Shown here piece after piece: positions 7,901 through 13,152 of a DNA stretch of 13,152 bases. The notes beneath the pieces were generated by a model. It was given only the letters and a program-made list of their open reading frames with translations, made no database searches and had not been told where the DNA came from. A program made the position numbers and the translations under genes. How positions within the stretch are numbered: position 1 is the first letter of the stretch; every line of letters starts with the position of its first letter. Origin of the DNA: an uncultured Spirochaetia bacterium (GTDB lineage: Bacteria; Spirochaetota; UBA4802; JAGODF01); assembly GCA_937967705.1 (NCBI GenBank), contig CALCJG010000360.1:1-13152 (forward strand), given 5' to 3'.

Positions 7901-10314
7901 TCCTTTCAACGGTCCAACAGATACAGCTCGGAAGAGCTAAAAAGCCGGTTATTATGGTTCCCAAGAGCACATATAAAAACTGGCTGAGAGAAATCCGGGA
8001 CCTTTTCCCCGATCTGAAGGTCAATGACCTGGGGAACCTTCGAGGCTTTAATAAGGACAATATGCCTGACATCGAGGATGGGAGTCTTTCGGTCGTGACA
8101 TACCAGGCTCTTGATAACGCTACTTTCAAGGACGATACCTTGATTGGTCTCTCCCAGGACATTCAGGATGTTATGGCGAATCCTTTCAACATCGATTTGA
8201 AGAAGCGAGAATCGGAAAGCGAAAAGGAGCGCCTTCAGACTATGGCCGGAAAAGGGGCCAAGGTCAAAGACGATGTTATCTTCTTCGAGGACCTGGGGTT
8301 TGATCATGTTACCTGTGATGAAGCTCACAATTTTAAGAATGTTTTCGGTCGTGCTGACATGGAGGAAGAAGGCGGCGGAAGAGGGAAGGTTTCAAACGAA
8401 TATTCGACTGTTACCGGATCGACGAGCGCTCGGGCCGCCAAGATGTTCATGCTTACTCAGCATATTCAGAAGATCAACGATGGTAGAAATGTATTTTTAC
8501 TGACGGCCACTCCCTTTACCAATAGCCCGTTGGAAATATACAACATGCTTTCTCTCATGGCTCGTGATAGACTGAAGGATATGGGCCTTTACAATGTCAA
8601 TGAATTCCTTTCCGCTTTCGCCAGGGTTCAGGACGAATGGGCGGTATCTCATACGGGCCAGATTGTTAAAAAGGGTGTCATCAAGGAATTCCACAATGTC
8701 GGAGCGCTGCAGAAGCTCATCAAGGAATATATCGATTTCAAGGGGATTGATGACATCAACAAAAAGGCCGGCTACGAGGCGATAAAGAGGCCGAAGAAGT
8801 ATGAACACATGGTTGAGTTGCCGAATAATCCTGTCCTGGCGCAGATCCTTGAAGGTGAAGCAAAGAGAATGATGGATCATGAAGAAATGAAAAAGGGAGG
8901 GGTCCTGAAGGGGATCGGAAATTCTCGCTCGGCCACATTGTCGCCGGCTCTTGTGGCTCACAAACTCGATAAATTCCATGGAGATGTTCAGGACCAGACC
9001 TTCAGGCTTGTTGAGGACAGTCCCAAGCTGTCTTTCTCCTGCGGATTGACAGCGGAGATTTACAAGAACCGTCCTGATCTGGGCCATATTCTTTATATGC
9101 CGGAAGGGGTAGAGAAATATAATGATGTAGTCACATATATGACCCAGAATGGTATACCAAAGGACGCCATCGCAACAATCTCAGGCAGTATGTCCGGAGA
9201 GGCCGGAGCGGAAAAGATCGAAGCGATTATGAAGGATTTTAACGATCCTGACGGAAAAATCAAGGTCGTCATCGGCAGTAAAACGATCATGGAAGGTGTC
9301 AATCTCAACGGGAATACTGCCTTCCTGCATAATCTCATGTTGGGATGGAACGCCAGCGAAACGGTGCAGCTCGAAGGACGGGCATGGAGGCAGGGGAACC
9401 GGCAGGAAAATGTCCATGTTATCACACCTTGCATCCATGATAGTATCGATTCTGTGATGTACCAAAAGCATGATGAGAAGAAGAGCCGATTTGCCGAGAT
9501 CCACAATTTCAACGGTGACAAAATGGATGCCGGGGAGATAGATCCCAAAGAGGTAAAGTTTGATCTTATCAAAGACCCCAGGAAAAAGGCTGAATTCAGG
9601 ATTCAGCTCGAAACGGAAAAGCTCAACGATCAGAAGCTTGAAAAGCGGATCATCCGGGATGGTATCACCAACATCAAGAAGCAGATTACGGCTAATGAAA
9701 TGGAGATCCCGAGACTGCAGGAAGAGATCGCCCAGCATGATAAGAATATGGAAGCTCATACCCTGAAAATGGATGAGATAAAGGCTGATATTAAAGCCAT
9801 GCCGAAGGAAACCGAGGACGAATTAAAGGCGATCAAACGTAAGGAGGATTACGAACTCGACTGGGAAAGGGATCGATATAACCGGGAAAAGGGATGGAGA
9901 GATAGCAAGCGCAAGAAAATTGACCGCATCAATGAGTCAACGTCCACATTATCCCGTAAGCTTGCTGAGATGGGATCGGCCAATGCTGAAGAGATGGTCG
10001 CCAAGCTCGACAAGGAAATCGATGATATCAATGCGAAGATCAAGGATATCATCGAGAGGAAGGATGCGTATATCGATGAGGAGAGAAAGAATCTCGAATC
10101 CCGGAAGAAAGTCATCCCGGGGGTCCCGGAGCAGATCGCCAGCTATGCCCAGATGCTACTCGGGAATGTACAATACTCCCAGGAAAGCGGTATCCAGAAA
10201 GCTTTCAGCCTTTTCTATATGAATGGGAATCTATTCAAGGCACGGGTTGTAAGGGATCATGGAAAAGAATCCAAGCGGGGTTTGTTTAAGAAAAGAATCA
10301 AAATATTAAGGTGA
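4957..10314 (+). CDS. Giant N6-adenine methyltransferase / SNF2-type helicase, DarB-like (1785 aa)
   Basis: The architecture is a DNA methyltransferase fused to a superfamily 2 helicase, as in phage P1 DarB antirestriction protein and polyvalent proteins of other elements. Residues 1-165 are the module shared with gene 3, including KTIIDKRGKRTTKWV at 26-40. The methyltransferase has LEPAAGTGRF (306-315, SAM binding) and the catalytic NPPY (376-379). A charged, partly coiled-coil linker (about 480-800) follows. The helicase has GVGKT (974-978), DEAH (1121-1124), TATP (1183-1186) and GRAWRQGN (1474-1481). Residues about 1545-1730 look like coiled coil. No restriction nuclease motif was noticed, which favours antirestriction over restriction. 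The ATG at 4957 has GAGG six bases upstream and overlaps gene 1. Substrate and target sequence are unknown. Calling it DarB-like rests on architecture only. Confidence 0.9.
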   Translation: MALKELLEKSGLLKAGKIDTSKLTRKTIIDKRGKRTTKWVRLVKEEEDKGSIWSLIAGFFKGLAAKEVPRKEYNKHGIKDKFGISVADWTNHFLEYFKNKARWDAFFSRSKTGGGTGGGGSKGEKEKKTGGGGKGVDTKTGNKYNLSVMKFLHGLYGGLKESKDEHRQDSVDTGAGTLSQTVTNEPGSAQAEVSLAVQDAQVTDHGNESVFGGSGPGGGSRDNTGRLGVKAIKDIRAQCMEILKKADSDITAEEKEILKLYEGAGGIEKEGRGILDQFYTPQNVVNKVWELANHYKSTGKGKVKALEPAAGTGRFGFDMNVDFDMVEPDPIAARICKILNPDAKIIEGEFQQLFFKDGRIHQQEYKGDKYDVVIGNPPYRPYEGKWKGMGEGKGHTQMHEYFIDRGLDTLKEGGVLAMVVPSGFLRNQNSKVKEEIAKKGRLVAAYRLPNGTFSTTGVGTDIIIIRKEKNENPEWLFDDNYFKDNSENILGVESTRTGPYGPERYVALKEGQTFDDVINAIKLTETVQMGERTLSEEAKRNISLALMGNDNAKKLIHAEDKANYKMSHEDDTVEQLEAALEAEKGDTIVDMAKVEALQELLDEATKKTKYNDVSTYNLKKFYKQLNNKISSGEATEEAQGNLREMEVELRKRKEWSGEDEKKAKQRERIIKESEKSKEAISEIINKSRETHSLEEFVAKYGKQFNEADIRIWKHTKADTSLDMGFIPWNKEYQQKVCYLDGKFYHNANYASGKISEKLAQLEKEKDVIIEKYGEDQYKRQKELLEKTKPPKKTTKEITLSPISSFARDFVFDSTKDEEGNGGRSLLDVFWDWCGVDSNWRGTQYNGGATPHDLTGGIEWNDIVEYVNREPRKKGRHEDKEFVDQVRAKRRDNAERLFNRFVQEGLGGELKEEFERKFNDRFNDNVDPDPSQIPVFVSGLSKTFKGKELVVKDIQLEGVARLCNKGSGLLAYEVGVGKTLTGILSTVQQIQLGRAKKPVIMVPKSTYKNWLREIRDLFPDLKVNDLGNLRGFNKDNMPDIEDGSLSVVTYQALDNATFKDDTLIGLSQDIQDVMANPFNIDLKKRESESEKERLQTMAGKGAKVKDDVIFFEDLGFDHVTCDEAHNFKNVFGRADMEEEGGGRGKVSNEYSTVTGSTSARAAKMFMLTQHIQKINDGRNVFLLTATPFTNSPLEIYNMLSLMARDRLKDMGLYNVNEFLSAFARVQDEWAVSHTGQIVKKGVIKEFHNVGALQKLIKEYIDFKGIDDINKKAGYEAIKRPKKYEHMVELPNNPVLAQILEGEAKRMMDHEEMKKGGVLKGIGNSRSATLSPALVAHKLDKFHGDVQDQTFRLVEDSPKLSFSCGLTAEIYKNRPDLGHILYMPEGVEKYNDVVTYMTQNGIPKDAIATISGSMSGEAGAEKIEAIMKDFNDPDGKIKVVIGSKTIMEGVNLNGNTAFLHNLMLGWNASETVQLEGRAWRQGNRQENVHVITPCIHDSIDSVMYQKHDEKKSRFAEIHNFNGDKMDAGEIDPKEVKFDLIKDPRKKAEFRIQLETEKLNDQKLEKRIIRDGITNIKKQITANEMEIPRLQEEIAQHDKNMEAHTLKMDEIKADIKAMPKETEDELKAIKRKEDYELDWERDRYNREKGWRDSKRKKIDRINESTSTLSRKLAEMGSANAEEMVAKLDKEIDDINAKIKDIIERKDAYIDEERKNLESRKKVIPGVPEQIASYAQMLLGNVQYSQESGIQKAFSLFYMNGNLFKARVVRDHGKESKRGLFKKRIKILR
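5032..5076 (+). other. Shared KGH motif, copy 2 (N-terminus of gene 2)
   Basis: Encodes KTIIDKRGKRTTKWV at residues 26-40, preceded by LLKAGKIDTSKL. The histidine of the other copies is lysine here. A hydrophobic segment (SIWSLIAGFFKGL) follows closely, as in genes 3 and 4. Confidence 0.8.
5434..5440 (+). promoter_or_regulatory. Internal ribosome binding site before the nested ORF
   Basis: AAGGAGA inside gene 2 lies six bases before an out-of-frame ATG at 5447. It is as good as or better than the sites of the annotated genes here. It may be accidental, since the same bases encode LKE in the main frame. Confidence 0.4.
5447..5638 (+). CDS. Candidate overlapping small gene nested in gene 2 (63 aa)
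   Basis: This reading frame lies wholly inside the methyltransferase-helicase gene, shifted by one base. It has an ATG, a strong AAGGAGA site at 5434-5440, and a TAG stop at 5636-5638. Its product reads like a small folded helical protein (for example NQEALKQKLVSLCK, then TETNLYSVAADLEADLG). In the same stretch the main frame gives low-complexity Gly/Ser/Asp/Gln-rich linker. Third positions in the nested frame are G/C-rich, but that also follows from the G-rich first positions of the main frame, so codon use does not decide the matter. The main frame is open throughout and continues into the methyltransferase. The nested frame may be a real overlapping gene, a relic of a separate gene absorbed by fusion, or chance. 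Function unknown. Confidence 0.33.
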   Translation: MNIGKIQLTLEQEHFPRLSRMNQEALKQKLVSLCKMHKLPITETNLYSVAADLEADLGTTLGD

Positions 10315-10318
10315 TCTC

Positions 10319-12916
10319 ATGGATGAAATCAGCAGATTAAAATCACTCATCAAGGCCGGAAAACTCGATACGACCAAACTTGTCAAAAAGCAGGTTATTG
10401 ACAAACGGGGTCATAGGACAACCAAATGGGTAAAGGTTGGCGAAGAGAAGGGCGAGGGAATCCTTGCAGGGATACTTCGTTTTTTTGGTCTGAAAAGCGA
10501 TAAGGCTGCCCAGGAGAAGGGCCGGGAAGAATACATCAAGCATAAGGACCAGCTCGACGGTGTTAGCCTTGAAGCCTTTGTCAATCATCTGAATGAGTAT
10601 TTGAGTAACAAGGAAAAGTGGGATAAAAGGATCACCGCTGAAAGGAAGGGTGGGGCCGGGGGAGGCTCCAAGGGGGGCGAGAAAAAGACTTCCGGCTCTG
10701 GAGGAGAGAAACAGAAAAGCTCTTTTTCTCTGGCGATCATGAGAAAGATAGCCGGGATTTATGGTAGTACGGGGAATGATAACAATTCAAAGGATGCCGA
10801 ATTCACAGTTCCCGACCTGAAGTTTCTTGATAAAACAACAATCAATACAATGAGGAACAAGCTCAATAATTATGAGATACCACTGGATCGTCTTAAAAAG
10901 CTATATGAGTCACAAATTAAGCCTTTTCTGGAAGAGCACAAGGGATTAAGGAGTGAACTGAGGACTGATACCAATATCAATTCAATTTACCAGGAATTTG
11001 TAAGAGCTGAAAAAATATTGAGGGAAGTATCCCCTGACAACCTCGAAACAATGCCGGAGGGGAAGGGCGGTGAGACAGCGGCTCAAATAGCGAAGAAATA
11101 CGGATGGGGTGTATGGCTCGATCAATCAATCGATGAGATAAATAAAGAAATTGAAATAGTATTAAACAGGCTTGGAACAAAAGAAATGGATCGCCAGGAC
11201 CATGAATTTATCGAATACCTGGAAAAGATCAAGGCCGAACGTGGGGCAGACAAAAGAGAAAAGCCGGAGGGAGAAGGCAAAGATAATCTGGAATCTTTTG
11301 AAGCTTACGCCAAAGGTGTAGAGGGCCGGCTGAGAAAACAGATGGGTGATGAGAAATTTGAAAAACTCTATATGTCTGATGGCAAATGGAAGAAGAATTA
11401 TGAAGAGCGTTTGCGGGAGGAATACAGTAAGAAAACCAAGGATAGGTCGGGAAAAGGAAGTGGTAGTGACAGTAGTGACGGTAGTGACACTGATATTGAT
11501 AAAAAATGGTCCGAAGATTTTGCAGCACTTCCAGATAAAGATATGCAGTATTCAGAGGAAATACGAAGAATAGCAACAAGGAATAATTGGCATATTTGGC
11601 TCGATCAATCGAATAAAGATATTTATGATCATATTCAGAAATTAGAATCCAAGCCAAATGCCAAAGAAGATTATAGTGCATTTATTTCCTTTGGAAAATC
11701 AGTTGTAGCGGAGCGTCTGGCAGCGAAAAGAGAGGCTAATCCAGATAACAGCGATAAAAGGGAGGTCCCAGAGGTAAAGGGGGACCCTGTATCTGAATTA
11801 CTCTCAAAGCAGAAAAAGGATGTAAATGAGAAAATTTCATCTTCCATCTTAAACGCAATCCAAAAGGACGACAAATCAGGGGATTACTATTACCAGGCAA
11901 AGAATGGGGAGATATATCGCCTCCGGAATGATAAGTACAATAAATATGTTCTATTCAGGAACGACAAAGAGTTAGGGCGTTATATCCTGCCCAATCTGTC
12001 CAGCAGGACCGCTGCGGTTGTGGCCGGGAAGATCAAGTCTGATATTTCCAGTCACAAATCCAGGATGAAAGAAGAGAAACTGAATAAGGAAAAAGAGGAC
12101 CGGTTCAACAGCTTAAGGGTTTCTGATCCCTCCAAAGTTCAGCCAGGTCAGGAATATACTTCAGACGGCATCGAGGGCGAACTCATGAGGGGAGATGAGA
12201 AAACAATCCTTGAAAAAACGTCAAATCACAAGAACGCAGTTCGCCCCAGCCATGGGACCTTATCCCTGAAGAAAAAGTATCTGTGTGACGAAAAGCTTCT
12301 AAAACAGGGTGTAATGACAGACGGTTCATTTCTCATTATGGATGATCCGGAGAAGCTCAGTAAGTATTTTGACGACAACATGAAAACCCTTGTCAACCAT
12401 GAGACAGACAGGATCATGAGAGCCAAAATGAATAATGTTGACAGCAAACAGGATAGAGAAAAGGCCAGGGCATTGGCTATTAAAAACGTAGAGCGAGATG
12501 TAAAAAATACAACTGGTGGAAGCAATGCCAGCGAGACATGGAAAAACATCATACCCAAAGAGATCCCCGATAAAGCCGCCAAGATCGTTGGGGCTCATAA
12601 ATCAGAAAATACAGGCTCGTGGAGTAGTGTTCTCACCGATGGCGATAAAATGATCCGTGTCAACAGTGATTATCTCAGCACCTTTAAAGAGCACTATCCT
12701 GATGCGGTCTTTCTGATTACAGGAGGTACAAGTCCTGTGATTGTCCAGAGTAAGGGAAAAACCGTTGGTGTTGTGATGCCACTGCAGTCCAACAAGAGAA
12801 GCCCCATTATTGATCATTTTTCCGGATTGGAAAAGGCCGGGACCGGGCAGGGAGATCTCCTGAAGGCGAAGGCAAGGTATGATAAACCAATTGATTTTCA
12901 AGGGATATTGATATGA
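10319..12916 (+). CDS. Tagged multidomain protein with duplicated WLDQS unit and possible clamp-like C-terminus (865 aa)
   Basis: The N-terminal module of about 150 residues matches gene 2: KQVIDKRGHRTTKWV at 24-38, then GILAGILRFFGLK, a block with LEAFVNHLNEYLSNKEKWD, a Gly/Ser/Lys linker, and FSLAIMRKIAGIYG. The middle is AT-rich and lysine/glutamate-rich, and carries two copies of a unit of about 60 residues, each with WLDQS (from 255 and 416). The C-terminal part has VMTDGSFLIM (from 665) and, later, VNSDYLSTF and VGVVMPL (816-822). This arrangement recalls sliding-clamp-like domains of phage proteins; I infer it weakly. No catalytic motif was recognised. AAGG at 10308-10311, overlapping the upstream stop, serves the ATG at 10319, four bases after gene 2. 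Its stop overlaps the next start by ATGA, so co-translation with both neighbours is likely. Confidence 0.82.
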   Translation: MDEISRLKSLIKAGKLDTTKLVKKQVIDKRGHRTTKWVKVGEEKGEGILAGILRFFGLKSDKAAQEKGREEYIKHKDQLDGVSLEAFVNHLNEYLSNKEKWDKRITAERKGGAGGGSKGGEKKTSGSGGEKQKSSFSLAIMRKIAGIYGSTGNDNNSKDAEFTVPDLKFLDKTTINTMRNKLNNYEIPLDRLKKLYESQIKPFLEEHKGLRSELRTDTNINSIYQEFVRAEKILREVSPDNLETMPEGKGGETAAQIAKKYGWGVWLDQSIDEINKEIEIVLNRLGTKEMDRQDHEFIEYLEKIKAERGADKREKPEGEGKDNLESFEAYAKGVEGRLRKQMGDEKFEKLYMSDGKWKKNYEERLREEYSKKTKDRSGKGSGSDSSDGSDTDIDKKWSEDFAALPDKDMQYSEEIRRIATRNNWHIWLDQSNKDIYDHIQKLESKPNAKEDYSAFISFGKSVVAERLAAKREANPDNSDKREVPEVKGDPVSELLSKQKKDVNEKISSSILNAIQKDDKSGDYYYQAKNGEIYRLRNDKYNKYVLFRNDKELGRYILPNLSSRTAAVVAGKIKSDISSHKSRMKEEKLNKEKEDRFNSLRVSDPSKVQPGQEYTSDGIEGELMRGDEKTILEKTSNHKNAVRPSHGTLSLKKKYLCDEKLLKQGVMTDGSFLIMDDPEKLSKYFDDNMKTLVNHETDRIMRAKMNNVDSKQDREKARALAIKNVERDVKNTTGGSNASETWKNIIPKEIPDKAAKIVGAHKSENTGSWSSVLTDGDKMIRVNSDYLSTFKEHYPDAVFLITGGTSPVIVQSKGKTVGVVMPLQSNKRSPIIDHFSGLEKAGTGQGDLLKAKARYDKPIDFQGILI
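10388..10432 (+). other. Shared KGH motif, copy 3 (N-terminus of gene 3)
   Basis: Encodes KQVIDKRGHRTTKWV at residues 24-38, preceded by LIKAGKLDTTKL, nearly the same as the lead-in of gene 2. The hydrophobic segment GILAGILRFFGLK follows. Confidence 0.82.
11081..11260 (+). repeat. Intragenic duplicated unit, copy 1
   Basis: Encodes residues 255-314 of gene 3, with IAKKYGWGVWLDQS near its start and AERGADKRE at its end. The bases TGGCTCGATCAATC (11114-11127) are identical to those in copy 2, 483 bases downstream; elsewhere the copies have diverged. Confidence 0.65.
11462..11488 (+). repeat. Three tandem 9-bp repeats encoding Gly/Ser/Asp
   Basis: GGTAGTGAC, AGTAGTGAC and GGTAGTGAC follow each other in frame and encode a GSD/SSD/GSD linker between the two WLDQS units of gene 3. 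Such a tract could change length by slippage in steps of three residues without breaking the frame. Confidence 0.7.
11564..11734 (+). repeat. Intragenic duplicated unit, copy 2
   Basis: Encodes residues 416-472 of gene 3, with IATRNNWHIWLDQS aligned to copy 1 and ending AERLAAKRE. It shares TGGCTCGATCAATC at 11597-11610. It is slightly shorter than copy 1, with the gap in the middle of the unit. Confidence 0.65.
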
Positions 12917-13152
12917 ACCTCTTCGGCGAATCTGATGAAAAACCCAGTGTAATTGATCGGCTTTCATCTCTCCTGAAGGCTGCCGGCAAGAAGGATGTCA
13001 CCAGGCTCCAAAAGAAGGTGATTATCAACAAGAAAGGCCATCAACAAACGGTATATGTTGGGAAAAATGAAAAGGAAGAAGAGAAGGGGCCTTCGATGCT
13101 TGAGAAGATCCTTTCCTTTTTCGGGTTTAGGAAATCAGAGGAATTAAATCGT
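12913..13152 (+). CDS. Fourth tagged protein of the operon, N-terminal 80 codons (runs off window)
   Basis: The frame is open from ATG 12913 to the right edge. The start overlaps the stop of gene 3 (ATGA), with a weak AGG at 12901-12903 nine bases upstream, so translation is probably coupled. The visible part is only the common N-terminal module: SLLKAAGKKDVTRL, then KVIINKKGHQQTVYV at residues 35-49, an acidic KNEKEEEKG stretch, and a hydrophobic SMLEKILSFFGF segment. The order is the same as in genes 2 and 3, which strongly supports a real gene of the same set. The enzymatic or structural part lies beyond the window, so no function can be given. The start is about ten residues longer before the tag than in gene 3. 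Confidence 0.88.
   Translation, partial: MNLFGESDEKPSVIDRLSSLLKAAGKKDVTRLQKKVIINKKGHQQTVYVGKNEKEEEKGPSMLEKILSFFGFRKSEELNR
13015..13059 (+). other. Shared KGH motif, copy 4 (N-terminus of gene 4)
   Basis: Encodes KVIINKKGHQQTVYV at residues 35-49. It is closer to the gene 1 copy (T-V-aromatic-V) than to those of genes 2 and 3 (T-K-W-V), while the FF segment that follows groups it with genes 2 and 3. Confidence 0.8.

Noticed and set aside
8497..9087. 196-codon reverse-strand ORF inside the helicase
   Set aside because: It is opposite intact helicase sequence, with no supporting start site; a shadow frame.
4957..10314. Reading gene 2 as a DISARM, BREX or type ISP restriction enzyme
   Set aside because: No nuclease motif was seen, and the neighbours are tagged polyvalent proteins and not the partner genes of those systems.
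11462..11488. Short tandem repeats as a CRISPR array or replication iterons
   Set aside because: The 9-bp units are in frame inside a coding region, have no spacers, and simply encode a Gly/Ser/Asp linker.

Overview
The window looks like an accessory, mobile-element region of a bacterium. It starts inside an IS3-family insertion sequence, passes through a short AT-rich stretch of small orphan genes, and then enters a tightly packed operon of very large multidomain proteins. The host cannot be named from the sequence. Strong AGGAGG-type ribosome binding sites, use of GTG and TTG starts, and moderate base composition fit many anaerobic Proteobacteria, Spirochaetes or Firmicutes.

Layout. 1-499: 3' end of an IS3-type orfB transposase and the probable right end of the element. 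594-1528: three small forward genes of unknown function; the second and third overlap by ATGA. 1626-2201: a small reverse-strand membrane protein. 2202-2393: a leader with a tandem 8-bp repeat, a short GC hairpin and a TATAAT box. 2394-13152: four forward genes that overlap or nearly abut (overlap of 23, gap of 4, overlap of 4 bases); the last runs off the window.

The operon has the character of the 'polyvalent protein' loci that Iyer, Aravind and colleagues described in phages and conjugative elements: giant proteins combining enzymatic domains that are thought to enter the recipient cell with the DNA. Gene 1 joins a zincin-like metallopeptidase (HELGH), an AT-rich segment resembling phage BECR-fold RNases, and a C-terminal inorganic-pyrophosphatase-like domain (KDHVDVFIG). 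Gene 2 is a 1785-residue N6-adenine methyltransferase plus SNF2-type helicase, the architecture of phage P1 DarB antirestriction protein. Gene 3 has a duplicated 60-residue unit and a C-terminal region suggestive of a DNA-clamp-like fold. Gene 4 is seen only at its N-terminus.

The most unusual signal is that all four proteins carry the same short basic motif (K-x-V/I-I-D/N-x-K/R-G-H/K-x-x-T-x-W/Y-V). In genes 2-4 it sits at the N-terminus and is followed by a short hydrophobic FF-containing segment; genes 2 and 3 share a longer module of about 150 residues before otherwise unrelated enzymes. I infer a common sorting, packaging or scaffold tag. A second hidden signal is a 63-codon ORF with its own strong ribosome binding site, nested out of frame in the linker of gene 2.
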